A stretch of DNA of 64,000 nucleotides from Actibacterium atlanticum (GTDB lineage: Bacteria; Pseudomonadota; Alphaproteobacteria; Rhodobacterales; Rhodobacteraceae). Under the pieces are notes generated by a model, which was not told the DNA's origin, did not search any database, and worked only from the letters and a program-made list of their open reading frames with translations. The stretch spans positions 1-64,000 of the forward strand of contig NZ_AQQY01000011.1 in the NCBI RefSeq assembly GCF_000671395.1, given 5' to 3'. Below, piece by piece: positions 1 through 7,649 of the stretch (its first letter is position 1; the number at the start of each line of letters is the position of its first letter). Made by a program: the position numbers and the translations under genes.

Positions 1-104
1 AAATTGAATCAGTGACTTCGGCCTCGATCAAGGGTGAGTTTTTCAACAGAATAGGCTCCCACCCGACGTTCGCTACGGGATGCCTGAAGGTCGGCTAAGG
101 GCCG
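1..104. other. window edge, no gene seen
   Basis: No coding region is supported in this stretch, which lies just past the stop codon of virB6. The bases around 38-55 (a run of T followed by CAACAGAATAGG) recall ends of some insertion sequences, but no terminal repeat pair or transposase is present, so this is only an impression. Any virD4 or relaxase gene of the secretion system would have to lie outside the window. Confidence 0.3.
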
Positions 105-1181
105 TCACCGTCGGCCAAGTCGACCCAGTCTCGCCAGCTGCGCCAGCATTTTTGACCCCGAGTCTGCGGATCCTGTGCCTCCTGCGGAACCCGTCTGCCC
201 CATGCCTTGCCTCACGGGCATCTGCTGCACGCCGAAGAACTGCCGCGCCCTGAGGGCTGCGTATTCTGCGCCACTTGCCCCACCGATCAGGTAGCGATTG
301 TAGGCCTGCTTGCTGCCCATTGCGGCGCGGGCAAAGCTGTAGCCGCCGCCGAGACCACCGGAGAGGGCGGGCATCATGATGTTGCCGGAGATCGCGCGAA
401 CGATGAAGGGCGTTGCGATGATGAAGCCCTTGGCCATGAGCACCATCATGAAGAAGGGAATGAGCGCGCCGATGTTTGAGGCTCCCTCCGGGTCGCCAAG
501 CTCGCCGATGAGTGCGGAGGAGACGCCTGTGATCGTCGCGAACACGCCGGCGACGACGATGGGGTAGAGCGCAAAGGAAACCAGCGCCGACAGCCAGCGC
601 GCGAAGTAGTCTTTGGTCACCTCGAAGAGTGTCAGGAATATCATGACCGGCGCGATCCCGATCAGAAGCGCGATCATCAGTCGGGAGGCCACGAGGATGA
701 AGGCGGCGAGCCCGCCGAGGATGGAAAGCAGCAGGACACCGACGATGTCGAGCATGGCGCCGGCCATCCAGTTCAGCTCGGACCCGGCAGCGTTCAGATA
801 GTCCCCCAACTCGGCGATCAACCGGTCGAATTCTTCGGCGAAAGTTCCAGAAGGACCGGGAGTTCCACCACCGACCGAAGCCACGAGCGCCCCCGCAATG
901 CTGTCGATCCCTGCAAGGATAGCGGCGGAAAGCGCGTTGAACTGCACCCAATTGGTCGCAAATATTCCGATCAACCCGATCTTGACTGCGAGCCAAAAGG
1001 CCGTGCGCCCGTCCATCGCCTTATACTGGTAGATCATGTTCAGGAAGACGAGGATCACCACCAGAGTTGTTCCCAGCACCAGAAGCGTGCCGACTGTCGC
1101 CGCGACCGACCCGAACTGGGTTTCCGCCGCGGTGTCGAGGTAGCCCTGGGAGGTTTCAACGAAGTAGGTGACGACGCTCAT
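105..1181 (-). CDS. virB6: VirB6-type T4SS inner-membrane protein
   Basis: This is a 358-residue polytopic membrane protein matching the VirB6/TrbL family, the inner-membrane channel part of a type IV secretion system. It has hydrophobic segments near residues 28-50, 62-85, 140-170, 170-190, 195-220 and 235-260. A central loop at about 100-130 is polar and probably periplasmic. The tail after residue 300 is Gly/Ser-rich and ends in a short basic stretch. It is the last gene of the long minus-strand virB operon, 12 bases after the small secreted-protein gene. Family assignment rests on hydropathy, length (VirB6 is usually 290-400 residues) and operon position, since VirB6 proteins are weakly conserved. 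Confidence 0.85.
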   Translation of the reverse strand: MSVVTYFVETSQGYLDTAAETQFGSVAATVGTLLVLGTTLVVILVFLNMIYQYKAMDGRTAFWLAVKIGLIGIFATNWVQFNALSAAILAGIDSIAGALVASVGGGTPGPSGTFAEEFDRLIAELGDYLNAAGSELNWMAGAMLDIVGVLLLSILGGLAAFILVASRLMIALLIGIAPVMIFLTLFEVTKDYFARWLSALVSFALYPIVVAGVFATITGVSSALIGELGDPEGASNIGALIPFFMMVLMAKGFIIATPFIVRAISGNIMMPALSGGLGGGYSFARAAMGSKQAYNRYLIGGASGAEYAALRARQFFGVQQMPVRQGMGQTGSAGGTGSADSGSKMLAQLARLGRLGRR

Positions 1182-1193
1182 CTGGGATCAGCC

Positions 1194-1607
1194 TCACCAG
1201 TTACCTGCGGCTTCGCAGATCGCTTTGGCCGCGAGGCGAACGTCGTTGGCACGACTGTTGTAGGCGTCCGAGGCTTCCAGCATTTCCCATCGTTCGTCGC
1301 TGGCGTATCTCTCCCGAAATACCGCTTCTGCAGCGTCCCAGGACGGGAACCGGGTCGCGCAGTCGCAGTTGCCGATCTCAACGACCCGCTCGAGATTCTG
1401 GGCGCGATAGATGTCCTGAACCAGAACCCGCTGATAGGCTTGGCGCAGGGGGATCTCATGCATCCAGGCAGGCTCGGTGGGCCGGTCTGCACAGACGTCG
1501 AAGCTGCGATCGAGGGTCGGCACCATATTGCGCTCTGCCAAGGCGGGGACAGCCAGTAGGCTCACGGCCAGCGCGATTAGCGCAAGAGTTAGCCGCGCCG
1601 AATTCAT
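1194..1607 (-). CDS. small exported protein of the T4SS operon
   Basis: This 137-residue protein has a clear signal peptide (residues 1-24, hydrophobic core then Ala-Leu-Ala cleavage region). The mature part has four cysteines, at about mature positions 14, 56, 58 and 107, which could form two disulfides; the Cys-Asp-Cys pair follows a predicted helix. I do not recognise a named family. It lies between the DUF4177-like gene (4-base ATGA overlap) and virB6, so it is probably co-transcribed with the secretion system and works in the periplasm. A role as a chaperone or stabiliser of VirB6 or the pilus is possible but is only inference from position. Confidence 0.7.
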   Translation of the reverse strand: MNSARLTLALIALAVSLLAVPALAERNMVPTLDRSFDVCADRPTEPAWMHEIPLRQAYQRVLVQDIYRAQNLERVVEIGNCDCATRFPSWDAAEAVFRERYASDERWEMLEASDAYNSRANDVRLAAKAICEAAGNW

Positions 1608-1798
1608 GCCTTTGCCTCGGCCGCAGTCGTTTCCCGCTTCAAAAATACCGTGTAGCCAACGTTAGCGTATTCCGATGAAGTGAACGACACGACTTCCCAT
1701 CCCTCTGCGCCTCGGGCATTCAGAACGTTTTTCATCTCAAATTCACCTGTCTTGCGGCTCATCGGGAAGGTCAGGATGTCATATTCAAAGGTCTTCAT
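1604..1798 (-). CDS. small DUF4177-like protein
   Basis: A 64-residue soluble protein with the pattern of the DUF4177 family: an N-terminal strand (YDILTFP), then a helix with LNARGAEGWEVVSF, then a final strand (YTVFLKR). The Gly-Trp-Glu-Val core is the recognisable feature. The function of the family is unknown. Its start overlaps the virB11 stop by four bases and its stop overlaps the next gene by four bases, so translation is probably coupled through this part of the operon. It has no signal peptide and would be cytoplasmic, possibly near the VirB11 ATPase. Confidence 0.65.
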   Translation of the reverse strand: MKTFEYDILTFPMSRKTGEFEMKNVLNARGAEGWEVVSFTSSEYANVGYTVFLKRETTAAEAKA

Positions 1799-2781
1799 TG
1801 GGAAGCTCCGATCTCGGTTGCGCCGGGGAGGTAGAATTCAGTGATGCCGCGTTTGCCGTCGTGGCGACCGGCCTGGATGATTACGTCGATGGAGTTCTCG
1901 ATGTACTGGATCATGTCGGCATAGGTCATGGGGATCTCGGTCTTGAGCGCGGCGATGGCCAGACGCTGCACGGCAAGTTGCGGGGTTTCTGCGTGCAGCG
2001 TGGTCATTGAGCCGCCATGGCCAGTGTTGATCGCCTCGAGGAAGGTCATGGCCTCCTTGCCGCGCACCTCGCCCAGGATGATCCGGTCGGGGCGCATGCG
2101 CAACGTTGCGGTGAGCAGCACATCGGCGGTCTGGAACTCCGCATCGCGATTGGCGATGAGGGTCACGGCATTGGGCTGGGTCGGCAGAAGCTCGGCGGCT
2201 TCCTCGATGGTGACGATGCGTTCCTCGGATGGCACGTGCGAGAGGATCTTGCGCGCAGCCACGGTCTTGCCGGTGGAGGTGCCGCCAGAGACGATCATGT
2301 TAAGCTTGTTGTCGACGCAAAAGGCCAGCGCATCGTCGATCACGCCCGCGGCCACAACGTCGCGCAGTTCCCGCGTCTTCTCGAGACGCAGTTCTTCGAG
2401 CTTGCGTTCTTTGCCATACAGAAAGTCGAGCGCGATGCCATCGAGCGGCAGGCTTGAAAAAAACCGAAGGCTGATCGACATCGCCGAGAGCACGGCAGGC
2501 GGGGTGATGACCTGTGCCCGGATCGGGCGGCCCTTGTAGGTGATCGAGACCGAGACGATCGGGCGGTCTTTGCTCATTGTGGTGTTGGCGGAGGAGGCGA
2601 TCTGGTTGCCGAGGTCCTTCACTTCCGTTGCGGTTAGCTGCCGTTCCAGTTCTCGCATGGAGTGATCGCCCTGGAACTCGCCCCAGCAGCTGCCATCGGG
2701 GTTGATGCAGATCTCGATGACATCGTCGCGAGCGGCGGCGTCGATCCTGTCGAGGGAGGTTTCGAGATAGCTCAGCGACAT
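1795..2781 (-). CDS. virB11: VirB11 secretion ATPase
   Basis: This 328-residue protein is a VirB11/GspE-type traffic ATPase, which forms a hexameric ring at the cytoplasmic base of the T4SS and powers pilus assembly and substrate transfer. Visible motifs are Walker A GGTSTGKT (residues 166-173), the Asp box near 187-198 (ERIVTIEEAAEL), Walker B region near 230-241 (PDRIILGEVRG) and the His box near 254-267 (GHGGSMTTLHAETP). The N-terminal 130 residues form the usual oligomerisation domain. Length is normal for the family. It sits four bases after virB10 and overlaps the DUF4177-like gene, so it is part of one operon. Confidence 0.97.
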   Translation of the reverse strand: MSLSYLETSLDRIDAAARDDVIEICINPDGSCWGEFQGDHSMRELERQLTATEVKDLGNQIASSANTTMSKDRPIVSVSITYKGRPIRAQVITPPAVLSAMSISLRFFSSLPLDGIALDFLYGKERKLEELRLEKTRELRDVVAAGVIDDALAFCVDNKLNMIVSGGTSTGKTVAARKILSHVPSEERIVTIEEAAELLPTQPNAVTLIANRDAEFQTADVLLTATLRMRPDRIILGEVRGKEAMTFLEAINTGHGGSMTTLHAETPQLAVQRLAIAALKTEIPMTYADMIQYIENSIDVIIQAGRHDGKRGITEFYLPGATEIGASQ

Positions 2782-2785
2782 GGAC

Positions 2786-4165
2786 TCAGAATATCTCCAG
2801 ATCGCGGTCGACCATCACCGTGACGCGGGCCCCTTGGTCGACATAGATGACGGGGCCGATGGAGAGGTAGTCGCCTATGACGCTGTCCGTGGCATCGGCC
2901 AGATCATCGCCCACGTCTTCGAGCACGTCCGCGGCGGTCTCATCCTGGACGTTTGCAGCAGCAGCGCTTGGCGCGGCGGAGATCAGCGATATCAACGCCG
3001 CTGAGCCGAAACGCTCATCGAAGCGCGTGTCGACAAAGCCGGTCACGCCGGAGCGGCCCAATTCGTCACCCCCGAAAGAGCTGATCTGGATCGTCTGGTT
3101 GTCGGGTAGCATGATCCGGTCCCAGGCGATGGTGACCCGGCGCTGCGCGATATCGACCCCCGAACGATAGCGCCCGATGAGACGGGCCCCGCGCGGGATA
3201 AGGAGGCGCGCGCCATCGACGCTGTAGACATCCTCGGACACCACGGCACGGGTCTGGCCGGGCAGGGAGCTGTCAAGGGCAGTTTCCATGACGGCCTGAA
3301 TCATTGTGCCCTGGATGATGGTGTTGGACGGGTTGGCGATGACTTCTGCCTGCGTCACGGACGTGGGCAGTGCGCCGTTCAGCACGAAATCCGTCACGTC
3401 CCCGAAGGTGCGTTTGGTCAGTGCCGTCTCATTCGCACCGGATGCACCTCCAAAAGCGATCGTCGGCGAGGTGATGCGGCGCTCCTGGAATGCGCGTTCC
3501 TCAGCCGCGCGGCGTTCGAGTTCCGCCAGCCGCCGTGCTTCCTCCTCGCGGCGGAGCCGTTCTTCTTCCCGCGCGCGCAGTTCGTCTTCGGTTGGGCCGA
3601 TGGGTGCGGGCAGGGGGCGGTTGGCCTCAAGCTGCGCGAGTTCGAGATCCATCCGGAGTTGCTCCAGTTCGCGGTCGCGCGCCGTAAGCTCATCGCGAAA
3701 CTGCTGTTGCGCGGCTTCCGACGCAGCTTGCAGGGCGGCTATCTGCGCTGTCAGCGCATCAATGGCTTCAGCGGCTGCGGTATCTTCCTCTACTACCGGT
3801 TCGGGCGCGCTGCGCAATTCTTCGATCTGGGCCTGAAGGGCGGCGAGTTGCGCTAAAAGCTCGGCGTTCGGTTCCACCGGTTCAGGTGCGACCAGAACGA
3901 CTTCGGGCTCCGGTGGAGGGAGGGTTTCGATGGCACCGAACCCGTCGCCTTCGTTCTGGAACACGTCTGGCGTGGCCGTAGGCAGAGCTTCTTCTTCCTC
4001 GGGTTGGGACAGGAGATAGAGCAATGCACCGCCGGCACCGATCACGAGGACGACGACCAGTGCGAGCAGCGGTGGGCGCCGTGGGGCAGGGGGCGAACCT
4101 GCGCCTTTGCCTTGCTCGAGAGCAGCGAGGCGTTTCTCGAGGTCCGCGTTTCCGGTGTCGCTCAT
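2786..4165 (-). CDS. virB10: VirB10 T4SS envelope-spanning protein
   Basis: A 459-residue VirB10/TrbI protein that spans both membranes and links the ATPases to the outer-membrane core complex. It has a short cytoplasmic head, a single membrane helix at about residues 31-53, a long Glu/Ala/Arg-rich coiled-coil (about 100-235) and the conserved C-terminal barrel domain (about 260-459), which includes RLIGRYRSG and the IAWDRI segment. I chose the ATG at 4165 rather than an upstream in-frame ATG because it overlaps the virB9 stop as ATGA. The coiled-coil is longer than in Agrobacterium VirB10, where this region is mainly proline-rich. Confidence 0.95.
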   Translation of the reverse strand: MSDTGNADLEKRLAALEQGKGAGSPPAPRRPPLLALVVVLVIGAGGALLYLLSQPEEEEALPTATPDVFQNEGDGFGAIETLPPPEPEVVLVAPEPVEPNAELLAQLAALQAQIEELRSAPEPVVEEDTAAAEAIDALTAQIAALQAASEAAQQQFRDELTARDRELEQLRMDLELAQLEANRPLPAPIGPTEDELRAREEERLRREEEARRLAELERRAAEERAFQERRITSPTIAFGGASGANETALTKRTFGDVTDFVLNGALPTSVTQAEVIANPSNTIIQGTMIQAVMETALDSSLPGQTRAVVSEDVYSVDGARLLIPRGARLIGRYRSGVDIAQRRVTIAWDRIMLPDNQTIQISSFGGDELGRSGVTGFVDTRFDERFGSAALISLISAAPSAAAANVQDETAADVLEDVGDDLADATDSVIGDYLSIGPVIYVDQGARVTVMVDRDLEIF

Positions 4166-4857
4166 GATCCGACCCCCGCCGTTGGTGTGGCCTCGATACA
4201 GACCACCTCCTCCCCAATCCGCAGCACCCATTGCCTGTTCACCCCGGAGACCCGGATCACGCCGTCCTCGGTCGCTTGCGTGTTGGCCGTCCGTTCTCGG
4301 CCATTGGCGTAGCGAAAGATTGCGGGCACCGGCGCGTTCCGCGGGAACTCGAAATACGTGAAGGTCCCATCATCCCAGACGCGCGTCGGGGTGAACTCGG
4401 TGCGCGCACTGGCACCGTAATTGTGGTTAGGGGCTTGGGCCGCGATGGCACGTGTGGGCCGTGCATTGTCTTCGGGGTAGCGGAACTGGACCACGTAGAA
4501 GGTCGGGCTGCGGGTCTCCTGGACGTTGAAGTAGTAGCTGCGGCGGTTGGTATAGACGGTCACGTTGGTATGGACACCGCGCGCGACGGGCTTGATCGCG
4601 AAGGCTTGCCCGCCCGGAACGCCGTCGATCTCGAAGCCCTCCGTGTCCCCTGCGATGATTGAGCGGATGCTTTCTCCCTCGCCAAACTCGATCGTGGTCA
4701 CATGGGTGAGCGAGACGTTGAGGCGATAGACCTGACCTTCCTGATAGGTAGCCAAGCGCACGCGGCTGTCATTGGGGCCACCGCGCGGGATGGCTTCCGC
4801 GAAGGCAAGGACTGGCAGCAGGGAAAATAGGCCAGCAACTAAGAACTTACTGATCAA
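4162..4857 (-). CDS. virB9: VirB9 T4SS outer-membrane core protein
   Basis: This 231-residue protein matches VirB9/TrbG, which binds the VirB7 lipoprotein and VirB10 in the outer-membrane core. It has a signal peptide (about residues 1-21), an N-terminal beta domain and the C-terminal VirB7-binding domain with a VWDDGTFTYFEF segment and a late NRQWVLRIG segment typical of the family. I placed the start at a TTG at 4857-4855, preceded by GGAGAAC at good spacing, because this gives a signal peptide directly at the N terminus; in-frame ATG codons lie further upstream inside virB8. A single Cys (CIEATP) lies near the C terminus. Confidence 0.92.
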   Translation of the reverse strand: MISKFLVAGLFSLLPVLAFAEAIPRGGPNDSRVRLATYQEGQVYRLNVSLTHVTTIEFGEGESIRSIIAGDTEGFEIDGVPGGQAFAIKPVARGVHTNVTVYTNRRSYYFNVQETRSPTFYVVQFRYPEDNARPTRAIAAQAPNHNYGASARTEFTPTRVWDDGTFTYFEFPRNAPVPAIFRYANGRERTANTQATEDGVIRVSGVNRQWVLRIGEEVVCIEATPTAGVGS

Positions 4858-4858
4858 A

Positions 4859-5512
4859 CTAGTTCTCCAATCTGTCGGAGCGGATGGAATATTCGAGCAC
4901 GGTGAAGCCGAAGGGGTTGGTCCAGACCTCATCGATGGAGCGGCTGGTCTCGGGGCGGAACTCGAAGAGCAGCGTGGCGGTGAAGAGGCCGGTCTGGACG
5001 CCGTTGATGGATGTCAGGCGCTTGCGCAGGCGGACCGTGGCGCGATTGGTGCCGATCCGGTTGATGCTGAGGATCTCGACGTCGAGCCGGGCATTCGGGC
5101 CATAGACCGTCGGCGGGTAACTCTCGTTGGCGCTGTTCCAGATCTGGCGCAACCCACTTTCGGCCGCACCGTCCGAGCGACGCAGCACACTGCGGATGCG
5201 CAGATCATTGTCGAGTTGGTTGTAGACCTCGCGGTCAGTTACGTAGCGGAAGACTTCCGCCTCGATGATGGCCTGGTTGGCTGTGACCGAAGTTGCACCT
5301 ACAGAGGCTTCGGGCAGGGCAAAGCCTGTCTCGGGATCGTAAGGAACAACCACGGGCGGCGGATCGACATCGAGGATTGCGACAGCCGCCGCGCTCAGGC
5401 ATCCGAGGATGCCGAAGATGAGCCCGATGAGCCCAAGGCGCTGCCAGAGCCGTTCGCGGCGCAGCGCACCATAGACCAGCTCCTCTTCGATGATTTCCTG
5501 TTCACTCGCCAC
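4859..5512 (-). CDS. virB8: VirB8 T4SS inner-membrane assembly protein
   Basis: A 217-residue bitopic inner-membrane protein of the VirB8 family, which nucleates T4SS assembly. A short cytoplasmic N terminus is followed by a single membrane helix at about residues 24-47 and a periplasmic NTF2-like domain. Typical VirB8 features seen are the VVPYDPETG segment after the membrane helix, the YVTDREVYNQ helix and the C-terminal NPFGFTVLEYS segment. Length is normal. The gene is separated from virB9 by one base from the TTG start chosen for virB9 and follows the VirB5-like gene. Confidence 0.93.
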   Translation of the reverse strand: MASEQEIIEEELVYGALRRERLWQRLGLIGLIFGILGCLSAAAVAILDVDPPPVVVPYDPETGFALPEASVGATSVTANQAIIEAEVFRYVTDREVYNQLDNDLRIRSVLRRSDGAAESGLRQIWNSANESYPPTVYGPNARLDVEILSINRIGTNRATVRLRKRLTSINGVQTGLFTATLLFEFRPETSRSIDEVWTNPFGFTVLEYSIRSDRLEN

Positions 5513-5528
5513 GCGTCAAACCCCTGAA

Positions 5529-6338
5529 TCAGTCTGCGCGCAGGTCTGGCAGCGTAAAGTCCATGAAGCGCTGCTCCTCTGCGATGGTGGCGGCATCGAT
5601 CACGCCGCCGGTGCCGTCACCCACGGTTTGCACCGCTTCAAGCTGCCACATGGCGACGAGCGCGATCGCCAGTTCCGCGGTCACTCGCGTGTTGAGATCG
5701 ATGCTTTCCTTGAGTTCATCCATGTCATCGATCAGCCCGACGAGCCGGTCGACACGCTCCAGCGCTTGCCCTGCGTCTTCATAGCTGTTCTGGGCCGCCG
5801 CCGAGACGAGCGCGCCGGTCGTGGCTTGCGTCGCCACGCGATTGGCCCCGGGATTGCCGCTTGTGGCCATTTCCGAAAGCGTATCGTCGTCAAAGCCGAG
5901 ATCGGCCAGGACCCGGTCCATCTGGGTTTCGATCTCGCCCGCGCCGGAGCCGGACAGGCCGGAGAAGTCACCCGTCTTGATGGCTTCGATGGTGGCGAGG
6001 ATGTCCCCGAACTCCTGGTCGAGCAGGCCGTTCAGCTCGTCTTCCATTTCGGTGCGGATGATTTCCGGCAGCTCGGCAAGGCGCGTTAGGGCTTCGTAGG
6101 TGCGTTGCAATTCGCCAAGTTGTTCCGTGAGTGTCGCAAGCTGTTCGCGGAGCTGCGTCAGCTGCTCGTTTTGCAGGATCTCGTCTTCGATCATCTGCCG
6201 CAGCTGCTGGATGTTTTGTGCGATGTTCTGGGTATCGACGACGGGCACGCCTTGCGCCAGGGCAGGGGACAGGGTGCCGAGATGCAGGCCAATTCCAAGC
6301 GTCGTGGCCAAGGCCGTCCTCACGAGTAAATCTCTCAT
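5529..6338 (-). CDS. virB5: VirB5-like T4SS pilus-associated protein
   Basis: This 269-residue exported protein has a signal peptide (about 1-28), a long heptad-rich helix (about 40-95) and a second helical region at about 180-235. This is the plan of VirB5/TrbJ proteins, minor pilus components located at the pilus tip. It lies directly upstream of virB8, a usual place for virB5. Its mature N terminus (AQGVPVVDTQ) and its C terminus (ESIDLNTR, then AELAIALVA, ending FMDFTL) resemble the two ends of the transglycosylase protein encoded just upstream, so the two genes probably share an ancestor. Family assignment is by architecture and context. Confidence 0.75.
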   Translation of the reverse strand: MRDLLVRTALATTLGIGLHLGTLSPALAQGVPVVDTQNIAQNIQQLRQMIEDEILQNEQLTQLREQLATLTEQLGELQRTYEALTRLAELPEIIRTEMEDELNGLLDQEFGDILATIEAIKTGDFSGLSGSGAGEIETQMDRVLADLGFDDDTLSEMATSGNPGANRVATQATTGALVSAAAQNSYEDAGQALERVDRLVGLIDDMDELKESIDLNTRVTAELAIALVAMWQLEAVQTVGDGTGGVIDAATIAEEQRFMDFTLPDLRAD

Positions 6339-7501
6339 CGGTCTATCTCCCTGATCGTGAATTCCATGAACGCGCCCTCGGCCAAGCGGGCGCTGGCCTG
6401 GGCCAGCTCTTCGGCAGAAAGCACGCGGGTGCGCGCGGCCTGTAGCCGGATGCGGGCCGCGACGAGACGCACGAGTTCGGCGCGGGCATAGGTGTTGAGC
6501 GCGATGCTTTCCTGCACGTCTTCGGTTTCAGAGATCTGCTCGACGATGTCCGTAATACGCAGCGTGGCCTGCCGGATCGCGGCTGGCGCGTTGTTGCCAT
6601 AATAGGCCGCGCCATGCCCGGTGATCGAGAGGTTGGCATTGGCCAGTAACGCGGGATCAATCGTGCCGAGCGCTTCGATCCCGCCGATGCGGCTTAGGTA
6701 GAGATTGTAGCGTTCGGGGATGACCTGGACATAGTGCTGGGTCTCGGCAAAGGGCGGCACGCCCCCATATTCAAACACGCGGCCGGGTCCGGCGTTGTAG
6801 GCCGCGAGCGCGTTGATGATATTGCCGTCGAAGGTGTTGAGCTGGGCCGCGAGATAGCGCGCGCCGCCATGCACCTGCAGGTAGGGGCTGTCATAGTATT
6901 CCGGGTTGATGCCGAGGTCACTGGCGGTGCCTGGCATGATCTGGGTAAGGCCAAAGGCGCCGACCGGCGACCGCGCGCCGATGGTGAACCGGCTTTCCTG
7001 CCATATAAGCGCTTGCAACAGTGCCCGCCATTGAACCGGCGAGAGGCCCGCGCGGCCAACTCCCGCAAAGCCGCTGGTCTCCTGGGCGACGCGAATGATG
7101 AGCTGCTCGATGTTTTCCGAGGCATCCCCGAACATCTGCGCGCCGCCGGGATTGGGATCGATCTCACCCGTGCCATAGACCGCCTCGACGGACCGCGCCG
7201 GATCGCCGCTGCCACTTTCCAGCCCGGAGACCATGGCCGGCAGGCCTTGACCGCCAAAACTTGTCTGGGCATCGAGGATGCGTTGCAGGGTTTCCAGCTG
7301 CTCCCGTTCGATCTCGGCAATGAGTTCGCGTACAGCAAGCTTGTCCGCTTGAATGGCGAGGTCGGCCTCGCGATCGCCTGTTTCGACGATATCGCGCGCG
7401 GTCAGCCCGCTGTCATTGGTCGGCACACCTTGGGACAAGGCGAGACCGGGCAGCAAGCAAAGCGCGAGGATATGGGGCAGCTTAGACCTCAACGTCACCA
7501 T
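6335..7501 (-). CDS. VirB5-like/lytic transglycosylase hybrid protein
   Basis: A 388-residue exported protein with an unusual nested architecture. After a signal peptide (about 1-22) the mature N terminus reads SQGVPTNDSG and is followed by helical segments, as in the neighbouring VirB5-like protein. A lytic transglycosylase (SLT, goose-lysozyme-like) domain then occupies about 150-275, with catalytic glutamate in ALIWQESRF, GLTQIMPGTA and [12 protein letters not shown]. The last 90 residues return to a VirB5-like tail (ESIALNTYARAEL, LVAARIRLQA, ending FMEFTI). It would open peptidoglycan during secretion-channel assembly. I chose ATG 7501, which gives a signal peptide; the in-frame extension to 7642 overlaps the lipoprotein gene and looks non-coding. 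Its stop overlaps the next start as ATGA. Confidence 0.85.
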   Translation of the reverse strand: MVTLRSKLPHILALCLLPGLALSQGVPTNDSGLTARDIVETGDREADLAIQADKLAVRELIAEIEREQLETLQRILDAQTSFGGQGLPAMVSGLESGSGDPARSVEAVYGTGEIDPNPGGAQMFGDASENIEQLIIRVAQETSGFAGVGRAGLSPVQWRALLQALIWQESRFTIGARSPVGAFGLTQIMPGTASDLGINPEYYDSPYLQVHGGARYLAAQLNTFDGNIINALAAYNAGPGRVFEYGGVPPFAETQHYVQVIPERYNLYLSRIGGIEALGTIDPALLANANLSITGHGAAYYGNNAPAAIRQATLRITDIVEQISETEDVQESIALNTYARAELVRLVAARIRLQAARTRVLSAEELAQASARLAEGAFMEFTIREIDR

Positions 7502-7649
7502 CCGATGCGCCGAGGGGCGTGAAGGTGCAATCTGGCGCGACGGGGGCCGTCGAGGCCATGAAAGTGAAGCAATTGGCCTGCGGTTCCTGGTACTGGGCGC
7601 AGGAGGCCAAAGCGCCGAGCGCGGCCAAGGCGAAAAGAACACGGATCAT
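7482..7649 (-). CDS. small VirB7-like lipoprotein
   Basis: A 55-residue lipoprotein precursor read from the sequence. It has a short signal sequence with a lipobox ending Leu-Ala-Ser-Cys at residues 14-17, then a mature chain of about 39 residues with two further cysteines. Its start overlaps the virB4 stop as ATGA and its end overlaps the start of the transglycosylase hybrid by 20 bases. VirB7 proteins are small lipoproteins that anchor VirB9 in the outer membrane, often by a disulfide, so the size, lipobox and spare cysteines fit. The position between virB4 and virB5 differs from Agrobacterium, so the assignment is inference. Confidence 0.72.
   Translation of the reverse strand: MIRVLFALAALGALASCAQYQEPQANCFTFMASTAPVAPDCTFTPLGASDGDVEV

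Noticed and set aside
6335-7642. 435-residue version of the transglycosylase hybrid
   Set aside because: The extra 47 residues are Arg/Pro-rich and overlap the lipoprotein gene; the signal peptide begins at 7501.
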